DNA of 64,000 nt from Acanthacorydalis orientalis (GCA_034766995.1 CM068315.1:4325236-4389235); one strand, 5' to 3'; counted from the first letter of the stretch, positions 12,482 to 27,655 are shown. Notes: generated by a model not told the origin, from the letters alone. Numbers and translations are program-made.

Positions 12482-13270
12482 CAAATATACACATCTTGAA
12501 TTTGTGTTTCGTTTGATACATATTTTAAATTCTTAGATATTACATTTATTTCTCGGTAAGATATTTAATGATTTATTTTCTACTTCTTTATTATACTTGA
12601 ATGCTTTTTGGTATGTCTTATGAATAAAAGTACATACAACAAACTAAAAATAAAACGAATTGAGAGAAAGTAGGAAAATAAACTATACATAATTCAAGAC
12701 TAAAAATAAACATTCGTACACTAATATTCAAAGAACTAGAAGAGAAAAAACTAAGAAACTTCTAGGACAAACTAACTGATTATACATGACTGTACATAAT
12801 TTATTTATAAAAAATCAACTTTTATTCTTTCAAGCAGATGTTATGTCATCTGTTATCACAAATACTAACAATTCTGTTATCTCAGTCATTGAGATTAGAT
12901 CGTTATAAATTTTTCATAAGATTTTTATGGTGATATCTTTATATTTAGATTATATTTTAGAAAATATAAATTCAATTATAAAAAAACTCATTAAATTCAT
13001 TTTTTCTTGTCGAAATGTGCTTATATTCTAAAATTATTAAATAAATAACAACATTAATTGTTCTGTAGAATGAAGCAGTGTGTTTGTATATGTTGATCTG
13101 TTTGACTTTAGCTCATCTCTGAGGCCGAAAAAAATATTTTCGAATTCAATTCTACACTTACCACAATTCCTACCTACTGACTCTCAATTTATAACTCTGA
13201 ACTCCTGACTCTCAACGTCTGAGCCAATTTCATGCTTTCAACTGTTGTGACTGATTTTGACTGTAGTATA
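11060..13270. other. AT-rich intergenic DNA with microsatellites
   Basis: (TA)n at 11,785-11,838; (CATA)n then (TA)n at 12,429-12,481. Between about 12,190 and 12,330 the sequence is less AT-rich, with short open frames on both strands, none resembling a known protein. Nothing else is recognised. Confidence 0.65.
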
Positions 13271-13282
13271 TTAATAATAATA

Positions 13283-13690
13283 TTAGATTGATAGAAAAAT
13301 AATTGTCTTTTATGACCTTCAAATTCATATACATTTTTTTAAGTTAGGTGGTTTTAAGTCGTTCAGAACTGTTGGATGACTAATTCCTGACTTTTGTGCA
13401 AACTCTCGAATTGTTGTGTATTGTTATGAATCAACTAATACCTTCAGTTAGTCGTTATGAACTGAAGAACGACATCCGTGACTTTCTTCATCTTCAAGGC
13501 TTTCATCCTTAGCATGAAATTTTTAAAACCATCATTGCACATTACGTTCCTTCACAGTACCCACACCGAAAGCATCGTTTAATTTACGAGCAGTTTCTGT
13601 TGCTTTAGAGTATGTTTTGAACTCATACAAAAATGGCTCTTATTTGCTTCTTCTCCATCTTAATTTAATAGTACAATTTGAAACAAAGTT
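13283..13690 (-). pseudogene. Internally deleted mariner transposon relic, copy 2
   Basis: Begins at 13,283 with ttagattgatagaaaaataa, a diverged copy of the terminal repeat at 372. On the minus strand from the ATG at 13,658 the pieces MEKKQIRAIF, FHAKDESLEDEESHG and TIREFAQKSGISHPTVLNDL can be read with frame changes and stops. These match the two helix-turn-helix motifs of mariner transposases (DESLEDEERSGRP and ELA..LGVS..TV..HL). As in the copy at 371-690, the sequence jumps from just after the second helix-turn-helix to the terminal repeat, so the catalytic domain is deleted. This copy keeps the middle (DESLEDEES) that copy 1 has partly lost. Confidence 0.75.
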
Positions 13691-13729
13691 AATAATAAAA
13701 CCAAAGTCTATATTTATTCCTTTTCAATC

Positions 13730-13969
13730 AATTTATATACATAGTTACAAAACACTTGAAATGTCTCTGTAAATACAAATTTATATATAGAGAGAGAGAG
13801 AGAGAGAAAGACAGAGAAAAATAAGTAAATAGATGTATATGTGTATTTAGATAGATACATAGATGAGTGTGTAGCACTGTATTTTAACAACTAAATTCGA
13901 ATACAAATCAAAAATCAATCATATATATTTATACACTAACACAGAAATCTGCACATAGACGTACACACA

Positions 13970-14054
<85 letters not shown>

Positions 14055-14417
14055 TGATATATGTGTATCTATACCTAGACAAATTCAAATGTATGAAAGG
14101 AAGATGTGGACTAGAACAACGATTGAAATCTCTCTGATTACATTTTTCTCGAAATAATGCAAAATACAAGTCATATTTTCAAATTCTGTTCTTGAAGATC
14201 TCATTGAAATGAATTTTTAAAATCATATTTACTATCTCTGCGCTGTGTATGAAATAGACAGAATCTATAAAGCAACTAAGAATCTATAAAGCGCTGTTGA
14301 TTATCTTTTCAATAAAATTCATATTATTTATTTTTTAATGTCGATTTAATTATTAATTGCTACGTAAGAGAATATTCTACATAGAATTTATTATTTAATA
14401 TTATATATATATTTATA

Positions 14418-14468
<51 letters not shown>

Positions 14469-15430
14469 ATTTATATATAGTTTTCTAAAACATGATTCAT
14501 TTTGCGCCTCTTCAACTAAGTGGTTTGCGCTAAATAAAAAGAGTTTAAAATAAAATGACTATCAAAGTTTTACTAACCATAAGTTAATTAAACTAAATTT
14601 ATTTCGATTTAAAATTTCTAACAGTCGTGTTATACATTCAGTATTTTTAACAAGAAAAATTAAATTATATGAAATAATTTACTGTCTTACTAGTTCTCGT
14701 TCTTTTGGATCACATAAATTTCTGTTCTCCACTAATATTTTCAGTACACGTGACACCTTCAGTTATATGTTAGATAACTCAAAAATATATAAGGTATCTA
14801 AAATCTATCTGAAAATGGCGCACGTTTTGAAACTAGCACTAGAGGACAAAAACTAAAAGGATCGAAAAGAATAAAAAAAGTCCACTAGGAGGCGCATGAA
14901 AAGGATATCAGGTATAAAAACGTACAAATATAGTTTTAGCCCTATGCCCTTATAAAGCCAGTACTTCTAAGGCATTTAAAGGCGTTCTACTGCTACGACC
15001 AGTGCCACTGCTCACATTTTATCATTTATAATTGAAATCTTTAATAAGCATTCGTCCATTAATGTCATAAGGTGTATATACCTTTTTATGTTTATCATAC
15101 TCTTATCCTTATTCGTAGTATAAAACTTCTGATCTGCTACATAGCCTAAATGTTAAAGGTTAAACTGCTTGGAATGTAAAAGATTAATTCGAATTTATCT
15201 TGATGTAATGAGGTGAAGAAAAAAGACATCATACTAACTTATTTTTATTTAACTCCTTGTGCATGAATCACGAGTCTGACTCGTGAACTGCAGAAAACAC
15301 TTTATCAATCAATGAGAGACTCGTGCTTTCTTTATATAAATTAAGAATAAATTTAAATAAATTAATTACACATTTTTTGTGTGTGAGCTATTAGATACAT
15401 ATTGTGTAATGATCATTTTTTAAACTGTAT
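13730..15430. other. AT-rich DNA with (GA)n, (CT)n and (TA)n tracts
   Basis: (GA)n at 13,786-13,808. (CT)n at 13,970-13,990 is joined to (TA)n up to 14,054. Another (TA)n runs at 14,402-14,477. The stretch 14,740-15,030 is slightly less AT-rich with no recognised content. No gene is supported. Confidence 0.65.
13970..14054. repeat. Compound microsatellite (CT)n(TA)n
   Basis: About 20 bp of CT is followed directly by about 65 bp of TA with one short interruption. It is the mirror arrangement of the (TA)n(GA)n repeat near 1,004. Confidence 0.9.
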
Positions 15431-15433
15431 TAG

Positions 15434-15872
15434 TGGCGAATTAGATTTTATTTTTGGGAAATATTTAACAGAAAAAAATGCAGAGGAAAAAGTAAAAATT
15501 TGAAGTTGATGGCAAAAAAAAACGAACAAGGAAATAAGTTTTTATATGATAAAAGCATTGAAAGTGTAAAAATAAAGGAATTTGTGAGCAAATCTCGAAA
15601 ACGTGTAGAGCGACTAGTTAGTTTGGAGAATGAAGAAACTGGCAATATTTTAATTGATATTTCTTTATCAGAACAACATGTAGATGACTGGCAGTGGTGA
15701 GATTGTGATAACCAACGAGAAGTATGGGATAATGAAGATGTAACATGAATAAACTTGGTAACCCGGAGTAGACTAAGAAAGAATGCTTCAGTTTTAGATG
15801 TATTCTGTGAAGTTCTAACCAAAGATTTTCGGAAAATGGTAATGAACGAAACCAATAGATGCATCCTTTCAA
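15434..15872 (+). pseudogene. piggyBac-like transposase fragment, N-terminal region
   Basis: One frame runs from 15,434 to about 15,877, interrupted only by TGA at 15,698-15,700 and TGA at 15,749-15,751. The first part is Lys/Glu-rich (about 88 codons, ending HVDDWQW). After the first TGA comes DCDNQREVWDNEDVT, then the second TGA, then SRLRKNASVLDVFCEVLTKD and FRKMVMNETNRC. The last string resembles the start of the piggyBac/PGBD transposase domain, where a D-F...F-D/x.E-L-I-x-x-I-V-x-E-T-N-R-Y-A pattern is typical. The catalytic DDD region is absent: after 15,877 the sequence becomes AT-rich and then (TA)n at 15,984-16,041. Both TGA codons could be decayed TGG (Trp), which suggests fairly recent inactivation. 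The family call is inference from the ETNR block and spacing. Confidence 0.5.
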
Positions 15873-15879
15873 TTTAAAT

Positions 15880-18120
<2,241 letters not shown>

Positions 18121-18149
18121 ATTTATTACATTTCTGTAGCGTTACTTGC

Positions 18150-18270
18150 ACGATTTTCCAATAAGGACGCATTTTTTTAATTAGAAATAAAACACAGAAT
18201 TTGAGCTGAAATTTCAAGTTTGTCTATTGAATAGTTTCTTCAGTGAATTTGGATTGATAGCTATAATTTA

Positions 18271-18311
<41 letters not shown>

Positions 18312-18760
18312 CTATATTAATTATTAAAATTTATTTTTTAAAGATGATACAAAAGCTTTTTAGTATTATTTATAAGTATTCTACAAGGTTTTCCAATTCA
18401 GACACATTTTTTTAATTTCAAATAAAACAGAATAGCTATATTAATTAATAAAATTTATTCTTAAAAGATGATACAACAGCGTGTTAGTATTATTGTTTGT
18501 ATTCCAATACGGACATATTTTTTTAATTTGAAATGAAACACAGAATTTGAACTGAAATTTCAAGATTCTTTACTGAATAACTTCTACAGTGAATTTGGAT
18601 TGATATCTGTAATTAATATATATATATATATATATATAATATAAATTACAATATTAATTAATAAAATTTATTTTTAAAAGATGATGCAAAAGCTTGTTAG
18701 TATTATTTTTAAATATTCTACAGGGTTTTCCGATACGGACACATTTTTTTTATTTGAAAT
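18150..18760. repeat. Four diverged copies of a short repeat with internal (TA)n, possible transposon ends
   Basis: The string ttccaatacggacacatttt with few changes occurs at about 18,157, 18,392, 18,503 and 18,729. After it come a Phe-like ttttaatttgaaataaaac and, in two copies, gaatttgagctgaaatttcaa and agtgaatttggattgatagct leading into a (TA)n tract (18,275-18,310; 18,617-18,638). Spacings are about 235, 111 and 226 bp. The last copy abuts the transposase relic at 18,780-19,440, so these may be tandem copies of that element's end or of a non-autonomous derivative. Confidence 0.6.
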
Positions 18761-18779
18761 AAACCAGAATTTACGCTGA

Positions 18780-19440
18780 AATGAAAAATTCCTTTATTGT
18801 AAATAATAGTTACGGGTATGCCATTGATAAATGAAAAATAATATCATTTAAGTGGCCTCCACGTGCTTTCTTATAAGTAACCATTTTTTTGTTGAAATTT
18901 TCAAACATCCCTACACAACTGGGGCTCAGTTTCACCAGCTAATCTTAAGATTTGATCTTTTAGGTTGAAAATTGTTTTAGGATTATTGGCATATACCTGT
19001 CTTTTAACATGGCTCTAATGAAAATGTTCAAACGGTGTTAAATCATAAAATCTCGGTGGCCAATTAATGTCTCCGTTTCTGGAATCAACAGTCAAAAAAA
19101 TAATTGTTTCACCAACTGTGTGGCTTATTGCACCGTCCTACTGGAAACACATGTCCTCCAGATCAATATCATCCAATTCTGCCTACAAAAATTTGGTTAC
19201 CATAGTTCAGTATCTTTCTCCATTCAAGTTAATGACTTTACCAACATGACTTTCAAAAAAGTAACGACATATGACTACACCGGACTAAGGTACACACCAA
19301 GCAATCACTATTTCCGTACGCATCAGCTTTTCAACGAACACCTTCGGATTTTGTCATCCTAGATTCGCTAGTTTTACATGTTAACGTAGCTGGAGAGTTC
19401 TAAATGAACTTCATCATTAAATATAACTTTTTCAAAAAAC
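18780..19440 (-). pseudogene. DDE (mariner/Tc-like) transposase relic
   Basis: Read on the minus strand with several frame changes: EKVIFNDEVHLELSSYVN (first catalytic Asp block, F-x-D-E-x-H-F in the family), then a stretch matching CRIW..., then ESHVGKVINLNGERY, then AELDDIDLEDMCFQ followed by a stop codon at the usual second-Asp segment (normally QQDGA; here the Gln is a stop and DGA follows). WPPRFYDLTPFEHF, the third-acid segment, follows at about 19,040 (family: WPPRSCDLTPLDFFLWG). The end is VYANNPKTIFNLKDQI and then RGGHLNDIIFH near 18,850. Order and spacing fit a single element type common in arthropod genomes. It has stops and shifts throughout and is inactive. Confidence 0.75.
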
Positions 19441-19444
19441 CCGT

Positions 19445-19776
19445 GTTGTTGTTTCAGCAATGGTGCACCCGAAGGTGGAGCCCTGGCACCCCCACAGAAA
19501 AAGGGAAAAACAGTAGAAAGCAAAACAAACTCATACCGCAAAAATGATCCTATATATACAGAGAGATTAATATAACCAAGACTGAAGTAATTCTGTTTTA
19601 AAAATGTACTAACAATTGAATTTGAAGTATTAACCGTATTTTTTTAATAAATTAGTTTTGAATTCTGAAAGAATTTAGCTTTTAAGCCAAACACTAATGA
19701 CAGATGTAAAAATAATTAAATTAATAGCTTTGTTTGAGCAGGCATTAAGGAATTTTTAAACTAAAAAGTTGAGTTT

Positions 19777-19848
<72 letters not shown>

Positions 19849-20493
19849 ATGTGTGTGTTAGTATATAAAATAAGTAAACAAAAAATAGACATCATAGATG
19901 GAACTAATACGTCAAAAATTATCAGATAGAGAACGAAAGAAAAAAGCTGGATTTAATCGTAATGAAGACATCTTTAACCGACCTGAAAACTAATGTATTT
20001 TTATTTGAAAAGTCACCGATAGCTTTTAAGCTGTCATCGAAGTCGCCATACGACGTCACGATAAACACAAAGAATTGAAATATAATGTATCAATAGAGGA
20101 TTCTGCCTGTATTTTCAGTTGATATATGTTCCGCATCGGCGGATTGAGCGACGTACAGACAAAACGTTCACGTCGAGAAAGTTATTTTATGTATTATTTA
20201 AGTAATTTTTGTCGGCCACGGATATCCTATTTTATTGGATCAGAATGTGTTTCGATACAAACAAAATTGAGGTTATCTGAAATTACTTCCTACTTACTAA
20301 GTAATTAATGATAATTTCTTTTCAAACTCTCGTCGTTTCGAAAAATTACATACCGACAAAAAAAAAGTAATATTCGAATAGTCAATAATAATTTATAAAT
20401 TTTGTTTCTTTAAAATATCATTTGCAAATCATATAAGACGATTTATGTATTTTATTAAATTGATTTCAATATATTATCTTCACAAATCTTATG

Positions 20494-20555
<62 letters not shown>
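19445..20555. other. AT-rich DNA with a (TA)n(TG)n tract
   Basis: (TA)n then (TG)n at 19,781-19,858. 19,440-19,505 is GC-richer (gcacccgaaggtggagccct) and could be further transposon debris. 20,030-20,260 is moderately GC-richer with a 60-residue frame that resembles nothing known. No gene is supported. Confidence 0.6.

Positions 20556-20561
<6 letters not shown>
20500..20561. repeat. (TA)n microsatellite at the 3' end of an RTE-like retroelement
   Basis: A pure TA run directly follows the 3' end (minus orientation) of the RTE-like tail. RTE-type elements typically end in short tandem repeats, so this microsatellite may have been seeded by the element. Confidence 0.75.
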
Positions 20562-20563
<2 letters not shown>

Positions 20564-21000
20564 CAGCAACATACGCCTGTGTCAATTCACTGCTGGATAA
20601 AGGCCTCTTCCATGATTTTTCATTTTGTACGAAAGAATACCTCTCTCTCCTACTGATTTCCAATAAAAATTTTAATTCTATTATCCTACCTCTTGATTGG
20701 TCTCTTTCTTGGTCTTTTTATATTTCTTGGTTCCCAGTTAACAATTGTTGTTATCTACCGATTGTATTCCCTTCTTGTAATATGCCTCGCCCATTTCTAT
20801 TTTAGACTCTACTCTTCTTGTTTTATATGTGACTCCTGTCTGTTTTCATATCTATTCTATTCTTTTTCTAACTCTTATTATTATTCATGGTAGGCATCTT
20901 TCCATACTTCTCTGCGTTGTTTGGTGTCTCTGATTTTGGTGTTAAATACCCATGTTTCGCTTCCATGAGTAAGGACTGATAGTATATATTGATCAAATTT
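20560..21000 (-). pseudogene. RTE-like non-LTR retrotransposon, 3' coding tail (relic)
   Basis: Minus-strand reading gives VLTHGSETWVFNTKIRDTKQ near 20,985-20,900, matching the post-reverse-transcriptase segment common in RTE-type elements (L-T-Y-G-S-E-T-W). Further along come GVTYKTRR, then a Lys/Arg-rich LGTKKYKKTKKETNQ and finally GRGLYPAVN with stops between, matching the terminal segment that in intact copies ends in a short tandem repeat. The relic ends at the (TA)n tract at 20,561. Another microsatellite (21,009-21,062) breaks it upstream. Many stops; no reverse-transcriptase core is present. Confidence 0.6.
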
Positions 21001-21009
21001 TTTGTGATT

Positions 21010-21059
<50 letters not shown>

Positions 21060-21065
<6 letters not shown>

Positions 21066-21306
21066 GAATTTGAGAGAATATAGGCAAAACGAGCAAAGCA
21101 AGTGGAGGGTGCGAGCGAGGGCAGAGCCCCCAGGAGGTCGGCGAGAGTAGTGAGCAGAGACAAGTACCTCCTAGTTTCAATTAAAATAAATTAACTTTTA
21201 TTAATTATAGTATTTTGAAAGTTATATTTCGATGATTTTTTAACAACTGATGCTAACTTAAGATGAAAACGAATATTTACTAAAATAAAATGATTTTATC
21301 AAATAA

Positions 21307-21354
<48 letters not shown>

Positions 21355-21684
21355 ATGTATGTATGAATCTATGTATTGTATGTGGCGTTAATTTTATTCC
21401 GAATTCAAGTATTTCATTTTCCAGTCATGTGTACAGGAGTAGAAAAATCGTAGCGATATCAGTGAGGGGACACGAATAACATGAAACGGGGGTAGGTAGG
21501 AAGTCGGCTACAGAGCCAACTAAGATGTAACTGTCAAAAAGCTTTCGCTTATAAAAAGTTTAAAGCGTTCTTACGTAACACGATTGCATATGTGTTTCAT
21601 TCTTAGACCATATGTTGTCAAAGAAGTACGAACGAATATTTTGGAAAGGTATGTAAGTACATTATATATAATTATATATATATA

Positions 21685-21746
<62 letters not shown>

Positions 21747-22095
21747 ATATTTCTCAAGTGATTAAATGTTTTCGGTATAATAAAATAATTATTTATAAAT
21801 CATATGTCTCTGAAAAGGTTTCCATAAATGTATACACATATTTATATATGCTGAATGAATAGAAAATATGTACCTTTTTTCATGACAATTATGTTACACA
21901 TTGTATTGAAATTTAGAAGATGGAAAGTAGAACATTTACTGTAATTTTTTTAGCGCTTTATATTAGATGTAAAAATTAATTCGATGCCTTTAAATTGAAT
22001 CAATCATAACTCTGTTTTAAGTTGAAATATTTTCTAACCATTTTATAATTTCAAGGGTCAACCTTGAGATTTAAATACACTATCCATCTTGATCA
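21060..22095. other. AT-rich DNA with (TA)n tracts and one GC-rich patch
   Basis: The patch 21,085-21,180 is GC-rich (gagcaaagcaagtggagggt and gcccccaggaggtcgg), of unknown origin. It superficially recalls the patches at 4,690 and 4,980 (gagtgagagttagcgag). (TA)n lies at 21,309-21,350 and 21,664-21,738. 21,420-21,500 is less AT-rich with no recognised content. Confidence 0.55.
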
Positions 22096-22129
22096 AATAG
22101 TTCATAATTTTACAAAACAGTAGTGAAAA

Positions 22130-22900
22130 CGATGGCATCCGAAAATAACATATTACGCATTACACATTTTTCGCATTTCGTTTGAAAAGCTCTGCGGGAT
22201 GGTGTTATGATGCATAAAACATGCAAAAATGGTTTTAAAAGTTTTCGAGTGCTGATTTTGATCTCTTCGGTTAAGAACATATCAGACAACCGAAAAATTT
22301 TGTAGACGAAGAACCGGAGTAGCTGTAAAGTGAAAATTTCCCTCAGACTGGACGAGATTTCGCTCAATGACTTGAAGTTAACCAGCAAGCAATTTCATAT
22401 CGACCGCATCGGCTGGGAAAAAATCAAAAGCTAAACCGATAGATTCCACATGAGCTCAGTCCGAAAAACAAACAACGAAGGTGGAAAACGGCTGTGTACT
22501 CGCTCCTGAGATTTAAAAAGGGGGAACTTTTTGACATAAACGCAATACAGAGGATGAAAAATGGGTTTTGTATGACAAACCTAAATCCGAAAATCATGAG
22601 TTACACCTGATGTACCATCGACATCGACTCCAAAAAAAATATTCACTTAAAAAATGATTGTGTTTGGTGGGACATTAAGCTTATGGTTTATTATGAGTTG
22701 CTAGAACCTGGTTTGACTATAAATTCCAAGCGTTATCAGCAACAGCTCATACGTTTGAGTAACGAATTAGAGAGAAAAATTCCATTCACTGGCGAGAGAA
22801 AAAAGTGTCATTTTGCGGCACGGAATCTCTCAGCCACACCCCGCAAAAAGGACCAAAAACATTATTTGTTCTTCGGGCTAGGAAGTAGTGTCGTTCTTGA
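22130..22900 (+). pseudogene. mariner transposase relic, nearly full domain order
   Basis: Frame-broken but colinear blocks: a start region around HFSHFVKALRDGVMMHKTCK; a helix-turn-helix region with NGFKSFRVLILISSV and SDNRKIL; LNDLKLTSKQFHIDRIGWEK, matching the second helix-turn-helix; EDEKWVLYDKPK at about 22,547, the first catalytic Asp block (family: GDEKWIHYDNPKRKKSW); MVYYELLEPGLTINSKRYQQ from 22,683 followed by QLIRLSNEL, an excellent match to the block between first and second Asp; and RKKCHFAARN at about 22,800, where HDNARPH is expected and the Asp is lost. The third-Asp part is not recognised. This is the best preserved transposase in the window but has stops, shifts and a missing catalytic residue. 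Confidence 0.82.
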
Positions 22901-22949
22901 TGAAACTGTCTTTTCTCCAAACACAGTACAAATTTTTTTTTGCAGTTTC

Positions 22950-24670
<1,721 letters not shown>

Positions 24671-24679
24671 TAGGATTTA

Positions 24680-24770
24680 AAAAAGTACAAGAGCCATTAC
24701 TAACTTATGCAAGTAAAAGTAGAGCCGAGACGAGCAAAACTAAGTAAGACGAAAAGGGTATTCAACACTG
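24680..24770 (+). pseudogene. RTE-like retrotransposon fragment, short copy
   Basis: The frame gives LLTYASKSRAETSKTK, the same segment as LLTYASETRTETRKIK at about 25,115. The two stretches share the 16-mer actaacttatgcaagt (24,699 and 25,119) and lie about 420 bp apart, with the transposase fragment 24,776-25,003 between them. Only about 90 bp is preserved here. Confidence 0.6.
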
Positions 24771-24775
24771 CTTCT

Positions 24776-25003
24776 TTATCCAATCAATCTGTCTGGGAAT
24801 GTTTTAACCAGATAAGTTCTAAAATTGGGATGGAAATGGGGAGGTGGCCCATCTTGTTTAAAATAAAATTCATTATCATCATCAAATAGCTCACGAATAT
24901 GTGAAACGATTAATTTTTGAAGCAAGTTTAGGTATACGACACCAGTAATAGTTGCATCAAAAAAGAATGGTCCAATCAAAACCAAACATGATAATCTATA
25001 CAC
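24776..25003 (-). pseudogene. DDE (mariner/Tc-like) transposase fragment
   Basis: An uninterrupted 75-codon frame: [19 protein letters not shown] at the start, then [20 protein letters not shown] and [15 protein letters not shown]. This is the second-aspartate block (consensus F-Q-Q-D-G-A-P-P-H-Y) plus the stretch leading to the third acid, in the same broad family as the relic at 18,780-19,440 but a different element (PPPHFH rather than AISHTV). The first and third acids are missing, so it is a truncated piece, although this part has no stop codon. Confidence 0.75.
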
Positions 25004-25089
25004 ATTGCAATGTACAGAAAATTCGTATAATGTTCCTCAGTAATGTGCAGATTCTCGCATGTGTACTTATGCACAGTTGTGGTAATTAA

Positions 25090-25465
25090 TTGTACCATAA
25101 AAGTACAGTAAGATCAATACTAACTTATGCAAGTGAAACTAGAACCGAGACAAGAAAAATTAAGCAAAGACTCAGAACAATCGGGATAAGGGTGCTAAGA
25201 TCGATTGCAGGAAAAGCTTTTCACGACAGAATGTCGAGAAATTAGAAAAATATGCAACGTGCAAGATATAATGAAATTCAACAAGATCAGAAAGAAGCAG
25301 TAGAATGCACATGTCGATCACATGAATCAAGATCGTCTACCAAAAATCGAGAGAGATGGAATACAACAAGGAGGAACACTCTCAGAAAGACCTCCAAAAC
25401 GGTGGTCTTAATGTTGGGTCTCTTGATCTATAGAGTCACCACCACAATGAGATCATGCTAATGGA
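25090..25465 (+). pseudogene. RTE-like non-LTR retrotransposon, 3' coding tail (relic)
   Basis: The frame starts LLTYASETRTETRKIKQRLR and continues IGIRVLRSIAGKAFHDRMSR to a stop. After shifts, ICNVQDIMKFNKIRKKQ, then NAHVDHMNQDRLPKIERDG and then PPKRWS can be read. Order and motifs match the region downstream of the reverse-transcriptase domain in RTE-type elements (LTYGSETW; ..R.....W..H..RM....LPK......G.R..GRPPKRW). No reverse-transcriptase core is present. Same orientation as the 90-bp fragment at 24,680. Confidence 0.72.
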
Positions 25466-25469
25466 AAAA

Positions 25470-26055
25470 AAACAGACTGTCTACTAACAATGAAGAAGAA
25501 TACATTCATTCTATTACGATTATGTTTTTCTGTTACTTGTTCTGCTTTTCATTTTTTGCAGTTTTCTTTTTCTTTTTTGCTTAGTTACAGTTTTCTTAAT
25601 TGATAAATAATTGATTATACAATTACTTTCATAAATTGATCATTATTCACAAAATTGACACTTTCACCATAGGATAGAGTGAGACCTCGGCTTCTAAATG
25701 GTACTAAACAATTTAAAATAAAATCATTCGTTCTCTAGCTATGAGACCCTGATGCCGACCAAGTGATGACTGGCAGTATTGACGGTGCGTTAGGAAGACA
25801 TGTTGAATATTCAAATCCTTAATGCCTATCGCTACTGAAGATAAAAAATTGAAACTTTTACCATAGAATAGTGTTTTATATTAAATTTTAAAAAATTCAA
25901 ACTACGAATTTTAAATTTGAACTAATTTCTAGTGTTATGCAACTAAACTCACGTTGTCTTAATATGAATTTACATAGTACGATTGCCATCTAACAGCAAT
26001 TGATTGAACCTTTAGTAAGAAACACAACCAAATAAAATTTATTTAGACATAAACC
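25470..26055. other. AT-rich DNA, no feature seen
   Basis: A moderately GC-richer stretch at 25,680-25,800 (ccctgatgccgaccaagtg) may be more retroelement debris, but nothing can be assigned. Confidence 0.5.
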
Positions 26056-26059
26056 TGTA

Positions 26060-26326
<267 letters not shown>

Positions 26327-26504
26327 TACATATAATCTAAATATTTGACCAAAATAAATATGTGCTAATTTTCTTTAATAATCAACTCTGATTTCATCCT
26401 AAATCTAAGATAAGATAGGTACAGGCCTGTTGAATGAACATAGTTAAAAAAATCAAAGCACTAGACACTACTCAATCGAGACAGATTGACGAGTTTGAAT
26501 GTGT

Positions 26505-27655
26505 CCAATGCTTCGAAATTGGATCCACACCATTAATTGCCCAATTAGGTGTATTTAGTGAACGAATTAAGTTGGTTAAGGACCTCACGAGTCATACAAC
26601 GCTTATCTTACACATATATTACCGAATTTCTAATATCTGTAACAGTCTAAACAATATACAGCATTTAGAAGCATCAAATTACCTTCGACGTTCGATCCAC
26701 AACATTAATTGACTGATTTTCTGTAATTAGTAAACGAATTAAAATAGTTAAGGACCTCACGAGAAATACGAAGCTTGTCTTAACCATACATGATAGAACT
26801 TCACATGTCTGTAACCGTCTGAAGAATAAACAGCAGTGAGAATTATCAAATTACATTCGACGTTAGATCCACACAATTAATTAGCCGATTTTGTGTAATT
26901 AGTCAAAGAAATAAGTTAGTTTAGGATCTCACGAAGGAGTCACCTCACTAGGAATACGAAGCTTATCTTATACATATTGTACTGAATTTAAAATATCTGT
27001 AAACGTCTGAACAATATAAAGCAGTAAGAATCATCAAATGACATTCGACGTTCGATCCACACCATTAATTAGCCGATTTTGTGAAATTAGTAAACGAATT
27101 AAATTAGTTAAGGACCTCACGAGTAACACGACCCTTATCTTACACATAAATGACCGAATTTAAAATGTCTGTACCCATCTTAACAATATACAACAGTAAG
27201 AATCATCAAATTACCTTCCACGTTCGATCCACAACATTAATTAGCCGATTTTGTGTAATTAGTAAACGAATTATGTTAATTAAGATCCTCACGAGTAATA
27301 CAAGGCTTATCTTACACATATATGACGGAATTTTAAATGTCTGTGACAGACTGAACAATATACAGCTGTTAGAATCATCAAACTACCTTAGAGGTTTGAT
27401 CTACAGCATCAATTATTAGATTCATTGTAATCAGTGAACGAATTAAGTTAGTTAAGAACCTCGCGAGTAGTACGAACCTTATCTTACACATATGTGAGCG
27501 AATTTAAATATACGTGACCATCTGAACAATATATAGCAGTTAGAATCATCAAAGTACCTTCGAGGTTCCAACTACACCATTAATTAGTCAATTCATTGTA
27601 ATTAGTGGATGAATTAAGTTAGTTAAGAATCTTACGTGTAATATGAAGCTGATCT
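26505..27655 (+). repeat. 172-bp tandem satellite, about seven monomers
   Basis: The anchor attaatt falls at about 26,532, 26,704, 26,876, 27,064, 27,236, 27,408 and 27,579, giving spacings 172, 172, 188, 172, 172 and 171. Every monomer holds acgaattaagttagttaag, then a ctcacgag-like box, cttatcttacacata, gaacaatatacagc and atcatcaaattacc. The 188-bp copy has a 16-bp local duplication of the ctcac box near 26,930. Monomers differ by visible point changes, so this is an old, non-homogenised array. Monomer length is close to a nucleosome repeat. The array directly adjoins the macrosatellite region, and one stray copy sits at 35,190-35,410. Confidence 0.9.

Noticed and set aside
22110..22388. 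A 92-residue minus-strand frame
   Set aside because: It is the antisense of the mariner transposase relic, which is read on the plus strand.
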